64,000 nt of DNA, taken from contig CALBSG010000158.1 in NCBI GenBank assembly GCA_937927675.1, positions 1 to 64,000 of the forward strand, read 5' to 3'. A program made the position numbers and the translations under genes. The DNA comes from an uncultured Paracoccaceae bacterium. GTDB taxonomy: Bacteria > Pseudomonadota > Alphaproteobacteria > Rhodobacterales > Rhodobacteraceae. The notes beneath the pieces are model-generated. The model had not been told where the DNA came from. It did not search any database and saw only the letters and a list, made by a program, of their open reading frames with translations. Every line of letters starts with the position of its first letter. Within the stretch, counting starts at the first letter, position 1. Below, piece by piece: positions 8,079-16,128 of the stretch.

Positions 8079-8447
8079 ATGATTCAGATGCAAACGAATC
8101 TGGATGTTGCTGACAACTCCGGCGCTCGCCGGGTGCAGTGCATCAAGGTTCTGGGCGGTTCGCACCGCCGTTATGCTTCGGTCGGTGACATCATCGTTGT
8201 TTCGGTGAAGGAAGCCATTCCGAAGGGCCGTGTTAAGAAAGGTGACGTCCGTAAGGCTGTTGTCGTTCGCACCGCCAAAGAAGTTCGCCGTGAAGATGGC
8301 ACCTCGATCCGCTTTGATCGCAATGCCGCCGTCATCCTGAACAATCAGGGCGAACCGGTCGGTACCCGTATCTTCGGGCCGGTCGTGCGCGAGCTGCGTG
8401 CAAAGAACTTCATGAAGATCATCTCGCTTGCGCCGGAGGTGCTGTAA
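8079..8447 (+). CDS. rplN: 50S ribosomal protein L14
   Basis: L14 forms intersubunit bridge B8 and is the target of the RsfS silencing factor in other bacteria. It has the universal length of 122 residues, the start MIQMQTNLDVADNSGARR and the end IISLAPEVL. The stop TAA shares one base with the rplX start. Confidence 0.98.
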   Translation: MIQMQTNLDVADNSGARRVQCIKVLGGSHRRYASVGDIIVVSVKEAIPKGRVKKGDVRKAVVVRTAKEVRREDGTSIRFDRNAAVILNNQGEPVGTRIFGPVVRELRAKNFMKIISLAPEVL

Positions 8448-8752
8448 TGGCTGCTAAACTCCGTAAGGGCGACAAGGTCGTCGTGATCACCGGCAAGGAC
8501 AAGGGCAAGCAGGGGGAAATCTCCTCGGTGAACCCGTCCGCAAACAAAGCCGTGGTCGAGGGCGTCAACGTCGCGATCCGTCACACCAAGCAGTCCCAAG
8601 CGTCGCAGGGCGGCCGTATGGCGAAAGCCATGCCGATCGAGCTGTCGAACCTGGCACTGATGGACAAGAACGGCAAAGCCACCCGCGTCGGTTTCCGCAT
8701 GGAAGGCGACAAGAAGGTGCGTTTCGCCAAGACCACCGGGGAGGCGATCTGA
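8447..8752 (+). CDS. rplX: 50S ribosomal protein L24
   Basis: L24 is an assembly-initiating protein with an N-terminal KOW motif (KGDKVVVITGKDKGKQGEI, residues 7-25). 101 residues, normal length. It overlaps rplN and rplE by one base on each side (TAATG, TGATG), indicating tight translational coupling. Confidence 0.98.
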   Translation: MAAKLRKGDKVVVITGKDKGKQGEISSVNPSANKAVVEGVNVAIRHTKQSQASQGGRMAKAMPIELSNLALMDKNGKATRVGFRMEGDKKVRFAKTTGEAI

Positions 8753-9312
8753 TGCTGGATCAAGCCAATTACACCCCGCGTTTCAAGGCCATGTACCAGG
8801 CCAAGATCCGCGCTGCCCTCAAGGCCGAGTTCGGCTACAAGAACGACATGCAGATCCCCAAGCTGGACAAGATCGTCCTGAACATGGGTGTCGGCGAGGC
8901 CGTGAAGGACACCAAGAAGGTCAAGACCGCTGCTGAAGAACTCAGCGCGATCGCCGGCCAGAAGGCTGTCATCACCAAGGCCAAAAAGTCGATCGCTGGT
9001 TTCCGCGTTCGCGAGGAAATGCCGCTCGGCTGCAAGGTTACCCTGCGTGGCGACCGGATGTATGAATTCCTTGACCGTCTGATCACGGTTGCCCTTCCCC
9101 GCGTCCGCGACTTCCGCGGCGTCAAGGGCACGTCTTTTGATGGCCGCGGCAACTATGCCATGGGCCTGAAAGAGCAAATCGTGTTCCCCGAGATCAACTT
9201 CGACAAAGTCGATGAGATCCTCGGCATGGACATCATCATCTGCACCACCGCCAAGACCGACGCGGAAGCCAAGGCGCTGTTGAAGGAATTCAACATGCCC
9301 TTCACGTCGTAA
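8752..9312 (+). CDS. rplE: 50S ribosomal protein L5
   Basis: L5 binds 5S rRNA in the central protuberance and contacts P-site tRNA. The 186-residue product has the conserved KIVLNMGVGEAVKD and FPEINFDKVDEILGMDI stretches. It overlaps rplX by one base and lies 18 bases before rpsN. Confidence 0.98.
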   Translation: MLDQANYTPRFKAMYQAKIRAALKAEFGYKNDMQIPKLDKIVLNMGVGEAVKDTKKVKTAAEELSAIAGQKAVITKAKKSIAGFRVREEMPLGCKVTLRGDRMYEFLDRLITVALPRVRDFRGVKGTSFDGRGNYAMGLKEQIVFPEINFDKVDEILGMDIIICTTAKTDAEAKALLKEFNMPFTS

Positions 9313-9330
9313 GCGCGAGGAACCGATAAT

Positions 9331-9636
9331 ATGGCAAAGAAATCCATGGTGAACCGCGAAGTGAAGCGCGCCGCTCTTGTGAAGCAGCATGCTTCCAAGC
9401 GCTCTGCGCTGAAAGCGGTGATCAACGACCAGTCGAAGCCCGTTGAAGAGCGTTTCAAAGCGACTCTGAAACTGGCCCAGATGCCCCGCAACTCGTCGGC
9501 AACGCGGATCCACAACCGCTGCCAGCTGACCGGTCGTCCGCATGCGTTCTATCGCAAACTGAAACTCTCGCGCATTATGCTGCGGGAACTGGCCTCGTTC
9601 GGTCAGATCCCTGGCATGGTCAAGTCGAGCTGGTAA
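9331..9636 (+). CDS. rpsN: 30S ribosomal protein S14 (zinc-free type)
   Basis: 101 residues, the long form of S14 in the 30S head. It lacks the CxxC pairs of the zinc-binding short form, having NRCQLTGRPHAFYRKLKLSR instead, so it is the C-minus type. The end GQIPGMVKSSW is typical. It sits 12 bases before rpsH, with AAGGAG between them. Confidence 0.97.
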   Translation: MAKKSMVNREVKRAALVKQHASKRSALKAVINDQSKPVEERFKATLKLAQMPRNSSATRIHNRCQLTGRPHAFYRKLKLSRIMLRELASFGQIPGMVKSSW

Positions 9637-9648
9637 GGAGATCGCGAT

Positions 9649-10047
9649 ATGTCGATGAACGATCCGATTGGCGATATGCTGACCCGTATCCGCAACAGCC
9701 AGATGCGTGGCAAGTCGACCGTGTCGACCCCCGCTTCGACCCTGCGCGCCCGTGTTCTGGACGTGCTTCTGTCGGAAGGCTACATCCGCGGCTACGAAAA
9801 GAAAGCCACGGCCAACGGCCAGGGCGAGTTTGAAATCAGCCTGAAATACTACGAAGGTACCCCGGTGATCCGCGAAGTTAAGCGCGTGTCGAAGCCCGGC
9901 CGTCGTGTGTATATGGGCGTCAAGGATATCCCCTCGGTCCGCAACGGCCTGGGTATCTCCATCGTCTCCACGCCGAAAGGCGTCATGTCGGATGCAAATG
10001 CACGGGCGGCCAATGTTGGCGGCGAAGTGCTTTGCACCGTGTTCTAA
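9649..10047 (+). CDS. rpsH: 30S ribosomal protein S8
   Basis: S8 binds the central domain of 16S rRNA; in E. coli it represses the spc operon at rplE. The 132-residue product has MNDPIGDMLTRIRN and the C-terminal signature STPKGVMSDANARAANVGGE. The first ATG (9649) follows AAGGAGATCGCGAT; a second ATG two codons later is possible. Confidence 0.98.
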   Translation: MSMNDPIGDMLTRIRNSQMRGKSTVSTPASTLRARVLDVLLSEGYIRGYEKKATANGQGEFEISLKYYEGTPVIREVKRVSKPGRRVYMGVKDIPSVRNGLGISIVSTPKGVMSDANARAANVGGEVLCTVF

Positions 10048-10058
10048 GGAGGGGTTGA

Positions 10059-10592
10059 ATGTCTCGTATCGGCAAAAAACCCGTCGCCCTTGTCAAAGGC
10101 GTTTCGGCCACGATCTCTGGCCAGACCGTCGAAGTCAAAGGCCCCAAGGGCACCCGCAGCTTCACCGCTGGTGACAATGTCACGCTGACCCTGGAAAATG
10201 ACACGATCAAAGTGACGCCTCGTGGCGCCTCGAAGATCGCCCGTCAACAGTGGGGCATGTCGCGCTCGATGATCGAAAATCTGGTCATCGGCGTCAGCAC
10301 CGGCTTCAAGAAGGAAATGGAAATTCAGGGTGTTGGTTATCGCGCTGCGGTGGCTGGCAATATCCTGAAACTGTCGCTGGGTTACAGCCACGAAGTCAAC
10401 TTCGAGGTTCCCGCCGGCATCACCGTGACCTCTCCGAAGCAGACCGAAATCGTTGTGGAAGGCATTGACCAACAGCAAGTTGGTCAGGTCGCAGCGAACA
10501 TCCGCGAATGGCGCAAGCCCGAGCCCTACAAGGGCAAAGGCATCCGCTATAAGGGCGAGTTCGTCTTCCGCAAGGAAGGTAAGAAGAAGTAA
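10059..10592 (+). CDS. rplF: 50S ribosomal protein L6
   Basis: L6 lies near the factor-binding site and sarcin-ricin loop. 177 residues, start MSRIGKKPVALVKGV, C-terminal signature PEPYKGKGIRYKGEFVFRKE. It is preceded by AAGGAGGGG 11 bases after rpsH and followed 11 bases later by rplR. Confidence 0.98.
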   Translation: MSRIGKKPVALVKGVSATISGQTVEVKGPKGTRSFTAGDNVTLTLENDTIKVTPRGASKIARQQWGMSRSMIENLVIGVSTGFKKEMEIQGVGYRAAVAGNILKLSLGYSHEVNFEVPAGITVTSPKQTEIVVEGIDQQQVGQVAANIREWRKPEPYKGKGIRYKGEFVFRKEGKKK

Positions 10593-10603
10593 GGAGCGCA
10601 ACA

Positions 10604-10963
10604 ATGGCGAACACCAAAAGAGAGCTGTTCCTCAAGCGCCGCCTGCGCGTTCGGAACAAAATCAAGGCGATGGCCAATGGCCGTCTCCGCCTGTCCGTTC
10701 ACCGCTCGTCGAAGAACATCAGCGTTCAGCTGATCGACGACGCCAAGGGCGTGACGGTTGCTGCGGCCTCGACCCTCGAAAAGGATCTGGGCTTCGTGGG
10801 CAAAAACAACCTGGAAGCGGCGACGAAGGTGGGTGCCACCATCGCCGAGCGCGCCAAGAAGGCCGGTATCGAAGAGTGCTACTTCGATCGCGGCGGTTTC
10901 CTCTTTCACGGCAAGATCAAGGCTTTGGCCGATGCTGCCCGTGAAGGCGGCCTGAAGTTCTGA
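10604..10963 (+). CDS. rplR: 50S ribosomal protein L18
   Basis: L18 binds 5S rRNA with L5. The 119-residue product has the basic N-terminus (LKRRLRVRNKIKAM) and the conserved end CYFDRGGFLFHGKIKALADAAREGGLKF, whose core is FDRGGFLFHG. It follows AAGGAGCGC. Spacing to rpsE is 11 bases with GAGGAG. Confidence 0.98.
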   Translation: MANTKRELFLKRRLRVRNKIKAMANGRLRLSVHRSSKNISVQLIDDAKGVTVAAASTLEKDLGFVGKNNLEAATKVGATIAERAKKAGIEECYFDRGGFLFHGKIKALADAAREGGLKF

Positions 10964-10974
10964 GGAGTTGAAAA

Positions 10975-11553
10975 ATGGCAGAACGTGAAAACCGTCGGGA
11001 CAATCGTGGTGGCAATGATCGCCGCGATAACCGGCCCGAGGAAACCCCGGAATTTGCTGACCGTCTGGTCGCAATCAACCGTGTTTCCAAAACCGTAAAA
11101 GGCGGCAAGCGCTTTGGCTTTGCGGCACTCGTCGTGGTCGGCGACCAAAAAGGTCGCGTCGGCTTCGGCAAGGGTAAAGCCAAGGAAGTGCCGGAAGCGA
11201 TCCGCAAGGCAACGGAACAGGCCAAGCGCCAGATGATCCGCGTGCCCTTGAAGGACGCCCGCACGCTGCACCACGACATGGAAGGCCGTCATGGCGCCGG
11301 TAAAGTCGTGATGCGCTCGGCTGTGGCCGGTACCGGCATCATCGCCGGCGGCCCGATGCGCGCTGTCTTCGAAATGTTGGGTCTGCAGGACGTTGTTGCG
11401 AAGTCGATCGGCTCGCAGAACCCCTACAACATGATCCGCGCCACCATCGACGGTCTGAAAGCAGAGACCTCGCCCCGTCAAGTTGCGGCTCGCCGCAACA
11501 AGAAGGTGGCCGAGATCCTGAACAAGCCCGCTGCTGAAACCGTGGAGGCCTGA
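10975..11553 (+). CDS. rpsE: 30S ribosomal protein S5
   Basis: S5 is part of the mRNA entry helicase site and the decoding accuracy centre. At 192 residues it is ~25 longer than in E. coli because of a charged N-terminal extension (AERENRRDNRGGNDRRDNR) common in alphaproteobacteria. The dsRNA-binding S5 core KGGKRFGFAALVVVGDQKG follows. The stop lies two bases before rpmD. Confidence 0.98.
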   Translation: MAERENRRDNRGGNDRRDNRPEETPEFADRLVAINRVSKTVKGGKRFGFAALVVVGDQKGRVGFGKGKAKEVPEAIRKATEQAKRQMIRVPLKDARTLHHDMEGRHGAGKVVMRSAVAGTGIIAGGPMRAVFEMLGLQDVVAKSIGSQNPYNMIRATIDGLKAETSPRQVAARRNKKVAEILNKPAAETVEA

Positions 11554-11555
11554 TC

Positions 11556-11750
11556 ATGACCGCCAAGAAGACCATCGTCGTCAAGCAGGTGGCTTCGGCC
11601 GCCCGCCGCCCGGCTGTTCAGACCGCGACCCTGAAAGGTTTGGGCCTGAACAAGATGAACCGCACCCGTGAACTGGAAGATACCCCTTCCGTCCGCGGCA
11701 TGGTGAACAAGATCAGCCACCTCGTTCAGATCATCGAAGAGCGCGGCTAA
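11556..11750 (+). CDS. rpmD: 50S ribosomal protein L30
   Basis: L30 is a small 50S protein at the base of the central protuberance. The 64-residue product has ATLKGLGLNKMNRTRELEDT and VNKISHLVQIIEERG. It starts ATGACCGCCAAG two bases after rpsE. It is the last gene before the second break in the ribosomal cluster. Confidence 0.97.
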   Translation: MTAKKTIVVKQVASAARRPAVQTATLKGLGLNKMNRTRELEDTPSVRGMVNKISHLVQIIEERG

Positions 11751-11787
11751 CTGTTTGGTGGGTTAATCGACCCGCCCTACAATCTGG

Positions 11788-11815
11788 CGCCCCAAGGGAA
11801 ACCTTGGGGCGTTTT
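11788..11815 (+). terminator. intrinsic terminator after rpmD
   Basis: CGCCCCAAGG (11788-11797), GAAA loop, CCTTGGGGCG (11802-11811), then TTTT and C-A-TTT. The perfect 10-bp stem with a GNRA loop and T run is a clear intrinsic terminator. It cuts the spc operon before rplO and secY. Confidence 0.85.
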
Positions 11816-11906
11816 CATTTGCGTGAAACGAATCTTCCCATGGGCTAAAGCCGTGCTAGGCTGAAAGCTGCGCCCCGGTAGACGGGGTGATTTCAGGGAG
11901 GATATT

Positions 11907-12347
11907 ATGGCGGCGAAATACGCAGGTGGCTGCGCCCATGTGCATGTGACAGCAAGCGCTGAACCCATCGACAATCACGAATGTCATTGCAATGTGTGCA
12001 AATCGGTGACCGGCCAGCACACGACCCATGTTGCGTTCTTTAATTATGGCGATGTGAGCGTCGATCATCCCGAAAAGATGAAGCGGGTTCCCTTCAATAA
12101 GGACAATCCGAACGGCCCCTTGGAAATTTGTGTCTGCGCCGATTGCGGGGCAGCGCTGATGCTGGATGACAAACAAAAGCGCATCCGCGTCGCGGTGCCG
12201 AATGTCATGGGCTATGACGATGCGAAATTCCCGAAGGCCACCTATCACGCCTTCTGGGATGAGACGAAAGGGTATGACGCCCCGACGGACGGCCGCCCGG
12301 TCTACAATGCATTGCAGCCGAGCTTTGTCTGGCCGACGGGCGCTTGA
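11907..12347 (+). CDS. GFA family zinc protein (glutathione-dependent formaldehyde-activating enzyme-like)
   Basis: 146 residues. It has the GFA cysteine pattern CHCNVC (residues 27-32) and CADCG (about 78-82), plus GGC at 8-10, which together form the structural and catalytic zinc sites. Named after Gfa of Paracoccus, though most relatives have unproven activity on formaldehyde-glutathione. The start ATGGCGGCG follows GGGAGGATATT. The gene is inserted between rpmD and rplO, after a terminator and before a promoter-like site, so it is probably its own unit and not co-regulated with ribosomal genes. Confidence 0.85.
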   Translation: MAAKYAGGCAHVHVTASAEPIDNHECHCNVCKSVTGQHTTHVAFFNYGDVSVDHPEKMKRVPFNKDNPNGPLEICVCADCGAALMLDDKQKRIRVAVPNVMGYDDAKFPKATYHAFWDETKGYDAPTDGRPVYNALQPSFVWPTGA

Positions 12348-12412
12348 GGCGTCAGCCCAGCCCCGCGAGTGTGACAGGTCAGTGGCGGGGGGAGAACCCC
12401 GCCCTACTGGGC

Positions 12413-12441
12413 TTGATTGATCCGGCATAGCGCTCTATACG
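12413..12441 (+). promoter_or_regulatory. candidate sigma70 promoter for rplO-secY-adk
   Basis: TTGATT (12413-12418), 17-base spacer, TATACG (12436-12441), 95 bases before rplO. Spacing and -10 sequence match the site ahead of rpmC at 7409. It would restart ribosomal transcription after the GFA gene. Called by eye. Confidence 0.5.
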
Positions 12442-12535
12442 CCCTCGGTGGCCCTGTGGGTCATAGAATCAACAAGAAACGCCGTGTTTGCCCCGCCGTC
12501 GCAGTGGGTGCAGTTCCGGCATAGGAGTTTGCGAC

Positions 12536-13003
12536 ATGAAACTGCATGAACTTTCCGATAATCCCGGCGCCGCCAAGAAGCAAAAGCGCGTTGCGCGTGG
12601 TCCGGGTTCGGGCAAGGGTAAAACCGCTGGCCGTGGTATCAAGGGTCAGAAGTCGCGTTCGGGTGTCGCCATTGGCGGCTACGAAGGCGGCCAGATGCCG
12701 CTGTACCGTCGTCTGCCGAAGCGCGGCTTCAACAAGCCGAACCAAAAGCAATTCGCCGTTGTCAACCTGGGCCTGATCGAGAAATTCATCGCTCTGGGCA
12801 AGCTGGACGCCAAGGCCGAGATCAACGAAGACGCTCTGGTTGCCGCTGGCCTGACCAAGGGCAAGCACGACGGTATCCGCATCCTGAACAAGGGCGAGAT
12901 CAAGTCGGCTGTCAAACTGGTGGTCACCGGCGCCTCCGCCGCGGCGATCGAGGCGGTCAAGGCCGCTGGTGGTTCGCTGACGGTTGCAGCTGCTGCTGAA
13001 TAA
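12536..13003 (+). CDS. rplO: 50S ribosomal protein L15
   Basis: L15 is a late-assembling 50S protein. The 155-residue product starts MKLHELSDNPGAAKK, preceded by TAGGAG; an in-frame ATG 48 bases earlier would add residues not seen in L15. The Gly/Lys-rich N-terminus (GPGSGKGKTAGRGIKGQKSR) is typical. A 101-base gap leads to secY. Confidence 0.97.
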   Translation: MKLHELSDNPGAAKKQKRVARGPGSGKGKTAGRGIKGQKSRSGVAIGGYEGGQMPLYRRLPKRGFNKPNQKQFAVVNLGLIEKFIALGKLDAKAEINEDALVAAGLTKGKHDGIRILNKGEIKSAVKLVVTGASAAAIEAVKAAGGSLTVAAAAE

Positions 13004-13104
13004 GAGGTTGTGAGCGGCCGCAAGACCGCTTACATCCTTTCCGAGTTTTCCCGCGCCGCCGACCGGAGAACGGTTCGGCGGCGCTGTCATGAAAGAGACC
13101 AAAC

Positions 13105-14460
13105 ATGGCATCTGCTGCAGAGCAAATGGCGGCGAACCTCTCGTGGGGCGCGCTTGGCAAGGCGACCGACCTGAGAAGTCGCATCTTCTTTACCCTTGGC
13201 CTTTTGATGGTTTACCGGCTTGGGACCTATATTCCGGTTCCGGGAATCGACGGCCAGGCGCTGCGCGATTTCATGTCGAATGCCGGGGCCGGTCTGGGCG
13301 GTATCCTGAACATGTTCACCGGCGGCGCAATCAGCCGCATGGGGATCTTTGCCCTTGGCATCATGCCCTATATCTCGGCATCTATCATCATCCAGCTTCT
13401 GGCATCGATGATTCCGGCACTGGAGCAGATGAAGAAAGAAGGCGAGCAAGGCCGTAAGAAGATGAACCAGTGGACGCGCTATGCGACCGTCGCGCTGGCG
13501 TTGTTCCAAGGCTATGGCATCGCGATGTCCATTCAGGCGGGTGGCCTGGCGCATGAGCCCGGACCGTTCTTCGTCGCCTCCTGCGTCATCACGCTGGTGG
13601 GTGGCACCATGTTCCTGATGTGGCTGGGCGAGCAGATCACCGCCCGCGGCATCGGCAACGGCACCTCGCTTATCATTTTCACTGGCATCGTGGCGGAAAT
13701 TCCGGCGGCGCTGGCGCAGTTCTTCTCGATGGGCCGGTCGAATGTCATCTCGACCCCGGTCATCATCGGCGTGTTGGTCATGGTGGTTGTGGTGATCGCC
13801 GCTGTGGTCTTCATGGAACGCGCACTGCGCAAGATTTCGATCCAGTATCCCCGTCGTCAGGTCGGCATGAAGATCTACGACGGTGGCTCCTCGCACTTGC
13901 CGATCAAGGTTAACCCCGCGGGCGTCATTCCGGCGATCTTTGCCTCGTCGCTGCTGCTGTTGCCGATCACGATCTCGACCTTCTCTGGTGCACAGACCGG
14001 GCCGATCATGTCGACGATTTTGGCCTACTTCGGCCCCGGCCAGCCGCTGTATCTGTTGTTCTTCGTGGGCATGATCGTGTTCTTCGCCTACTTCTACACC
14101 CACAACGTGGCCTTCAAGGTCGATGAGGTGGCCAAGAACCTGCAAGATCAGAATGGCTTCATTCCCGGCATCCGCCCCGGCCGCAAAACCGAGGATTACC
14201 TCGAATATGTGGTCAACCGGGTTCTGGTTCTGGGTTCGGCCTATCTTGCCGCTGTCTGTCTGCTGCCTGAAGTGCTGCGCAGCCAGTTCGCGATCCCCTT
14301 CTATTTCGGCGGCACCTCGGTGTTGATCGTGGTCTCGGTGACGATGGACACCATCAACCAGATCCAGTCGCATCTCTTGGCGCATCAGTATGAAGGCCTG
14401 ATCGAGAAATCGAATCTGCGGGGCAAGAAGCGTGCCCCCAAGGCTCCGGCACGGCGTTAA
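13105..14460 (+). CDS. secY: protein translocase subunit SecY
   Basis: Channel-forming inner membrane subunit of the Sec translocon, ten membrane helices. 451 residues. Recognised by LGIMPYISASIIIQLLA (TM2), the cytoplasmic loop MKKEGEQGRKKMNQWTRY, and QYPRRQVG. The start ATGGCATCTGCTGCAG follows GAAAGAGACC. It is co-transcribed with rplO and adk, as is common. Confidence 0.98.
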   Translation: MASAAEQMAANLSWGALGKATDLRSRIFFTLGLLMVYRLGTYIPVPGIDGQALRDFMSNAGAGLGGILNMFTGGAISRMGIFALGIMPYISASIIIQLLASMIPALEQMKKEGEQGRKKMNQWTRYATVALALFQGYGIAMSIQAGGLAHEPGPFFVASCVITLVGGTMFLMWLGEQITARGIGNGTSLIIFTGIVAEIPAALAQFFSMGRSNVISTPVIIGVLVMVVVVIAAVVFMERALRKISIQYPRRQVGMKIYDGGSSHLPIKVNPAGVIPAIFASSLLLLPITISTFSGAQTGPIMSTILAYFGPGQPLYLLFFVGMIVFFAYFYTHNVAFKVDEVAKNLQDQNGFIPGIRPGRKTEDYLEYVVNRVLVLGSAYLAAVCLLPEVLRSQFAIPFYFGGTSVLIVVSVTMDTINQIQSHLLAHQYEGLIEKSNLRGKKRAPKAPARR

Positions 14461-14469
14461 GGGACATCC

Positions 14470-15054
14470 ATGGCGAACATCATCCTTCTTGGTCCGCCGG
14501 GGGCGGGCAAGGGCACGCAGGCCGAGCGTCTGGTCGCTGGTCGCGGCATGGTGCAGCTGTCCACCGGCGACATGCTGCGTGAGGCCAAGTCTTCGGGCAC
14601 CGAGATGGGCCGCAAGGTCGCCGAGGTGATGGAGCGCGGCGCGCTGGTGACGGACGAGATCGTTATTGGCCTGATTGAGGAAAAGCTGGAAAAGGGGGCC
14701 CCGGGCGGGTTCATCTTCGACGGTTTTCCGCGCACGCTGAAGCAGGCCGATGCCTTGGCAGATCTGTTGGCGCGCAAAGGCCTGAGCCTGGATGCGGTGA
14801 TCGAGTTGGTGGTGGATGATACGGCTTTGGTTGGTCGCATCGTCAAGCGCGCCGATGAGGCCCGCGCTAAGGGGCAGCCCGTGCGCAAGGACGACACGCC
14901 GGAAGTCTTCGAGATTCGCCTGCGCGAATATTACAAGAACACTGCGCCGCTGATCGGCTACTACTGGGCAAAGAAAAGCCTGCGTCAGATCGATGGCATG
15001 GCAGAAATGGGCGCCGTTTCTGCGGCTGTCGCGAAAGTTCTTGACAACTCCTGA
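14470..15054 (+). CDS. adk: adenylate kinase (short LID form)
   Basis: Converts ATP + AMP to 2 ADP in the cytoplasm. The P-loop GPPGAGKGT is at residues 8-16. At 194 residues it is the short form: the zinc-type LID insert of the E. coli/Bacillus enzyme is missing (LVGRIVKRADEARAKGQPVR runs straight on). It lies nine bases after secY, as in many bacteria. No rpmJ (L36) was found between secY and rpsM. Confidence 0.97.
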   Translation: MANIILLGPPGAGKGTQAERLVAGRGMVQLSTGDMLREAKSSGTEMGRKVAEVMERGALVTDEIVIGLIEEKLEKGAPGGFIFDGFPRTLKQADALADLLARKGLSLDAVIELVVDDTALVGRIVKRADEARAKGQPVRKDDTPEVFEIRLREYYKNTAPLIGYYWAKKSLRQIDGMAEMGAVSAAVAKVLDNS

Positions 15055-15136
15055 GATTCCGCCCGGCCCGGCTTGACGGGCGGGGGGAAAGCCCCTAAAG
15101 CACAGCGTCCCGCCATGGAATCGCTGTGGTTCGGGT

Positions 15137-15179
15137 TTCCCATTATTTGGGAAGATCGTCGTCAGAGGCGTCGCCTCTG
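15137..15179 (+). other. two hairpins in the leader upstream of rpsM
   Basis: TTCCCA-TTATT-TGGGAA (15137-15153) and CAGAGGC-GTC-GCCTCTG (15163-15179) lie in the 180-base adk-rpsM gap. No T run follows either one. In E. coli S4 represses the alpha operon through a folded leader before rpsM; a comparable role here is only a guess. Confidence 0.4.
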
Positions 15180-15234
15180 GCAGTTGTGAAAAAAGGTTCT
15201 GGTGCAACGGAACCGCAACGAAAGGACAAACGCC

Positions 15235-15603
15235 TTGGCTCGTATTGCTGGCGTAAACATCCCGACCCAAAAGCGGGTTATCATCTCTCTGCAGTATATT
15301 GCAGGGATCGGCGCGCATAACGCCCAAAACATCTGCACCGCGCTGAACATTGATGCCGCACGTCGCGTCAATCAGCTGACCGATGCTGAAGTTCTGGCGA
15401 TCCGCGAATACATCGATGCGAACTTCACCGTCGAAGGCGACCTGCGTCGCGAAGTGTCGATGAACATCAAGCGTCTGATGGATCTCGGCTGCTACCGTGG
15501 CCTGCGTCACCGTAAGGGCCTGCCGGTCCGCGGTCAGCGCACGCACACCAACGCGCGCACCCGCAAGGGCCCGGCCAAAGCCATCGCTGGCAAGAAGAAA
15601 TAA
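15235..15603 (+). CDS. rpsM: 30S ribosomal protein S13
   Basis: S13 of the 30S head contacts P-site tRNA and forms intersubunit bridges. The right start is TTG at 15235 (LARIAGVNIPTQKR, read as Met), preceded by AAAGGAC at 15220-15226. This gives the family length of 122 residues. Starting 33 bases upstream at an ATG-like codon would add MQRNRNERTNA, not seen in S13. A weak TTG start behind a folded leader may hold expression down. It begins the alpha-operon block. Confidence 0.95.
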   Translation: MARIAGVNIPTQKRVIISLQYIAGIGAHNAQNICTALNIDAARRVNQLTDAEVLAIREYIDANFTVEGDLRREVSMNIKRLMDLGCYRGLRHRKGLPVRGQRTHTNARTRKGPAKAIAGKKK

Positions 15604-15615
15604 GGGGTAGGACCA

Positions 15616-16011
15616 ATGGCACGCGATACCAAATCCACCCGCACGAAGAAAAAAGAGCGCAAGAACATCGCCGCTGGCGTTGCTCACGTGAACTCGTCCT
15701 TCAACAACACCAAGATCCTGATCTCCGACGTTCAGGGCAACGCCATCTCCTGGTCGTCCTCGGGCACCATGGGCTTCAAGGGTTCGCGGAAATCGACCCC
15801 CTACGCCGCTCAGATGGCCGCCGAAGACGCGGGCCGCAAGGCACAGGAACATGGCGTGAAGACGCTGGAAGTCGAAGTGCAGGGCCCCGGTTCGGGCCGT
15901 GAATCGGCTCTGCGCGCGCTGGCTGCCGTGGGCTTCAACATCACCTCGATCCGTGATGTGACCCCGCTGGCTCACAACGGCTGCCGCCCGCCGAAGCGCC
16001 GCCGCGTCTAA
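15616..16011 (+). CDS. rpsK: 30S ribosomal protein S11
   Basis: S11 lies on the 30S platform near the mRNA exit. 131 residues, with the conserved NTKILISDVQGNAISWSSSG and the terminal VTPLAHNGCRPPKRRRV. It sits 12 bases after rpsM. A strong hairpin separates it from rpoA. rpsD (S4), often next in this operon, is absent. Confidence 0.98.
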   Translation: MARDTKSTRTKKKERKNIAAGVAHVNSSFNNTKILISDVQGNAISWSSSGTMGFKGSRKSTPYAAQMAAEDAGRKAQEHGVKTLEVEVQGPGSGRESALRALAAVGFNITSIRDVTPLAHNGCRPPKRRRV

Positions 16012-16024
16012 GGCAATTTTATTT

Positions 16025-16058
16025 CAATCGGGCCGTGCGGTTTCGCGCGGCCCGATTG
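16025..16058 (+). other. 15-bp hairpin between rpsK and rpoA
   Basis: The left arm 16025-16039 starts CAATCGGGCCG and pairs with the right arm 16044-16058, which ends CGGCCCGATTG. The loop is GTTT and there is a single G.U pair. No T run follows, so it is not a standard intrinsic terminator. Its position suggests RNA processing or a setting of the ribosomal protein to RNA polymerase ratio. Confidence 0.6.
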
Positions 16059-16128
16059 CGTGATTCCAGATCCTCGGGCGTCACCTGGCTTAGGGACATG
16101 GGCAGGTGACAAGAATGGAGGCGAAAGC

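Noticed and set aside
13087..15975. Very long (962-codon) open frame on the minus strand opposite secY, adk, rpsM and rpsK
   Set aside because: It is a GC-driven shadow of well-identified genes on the other strand; its translation is His/Arg/Gln-rich and matches no family.
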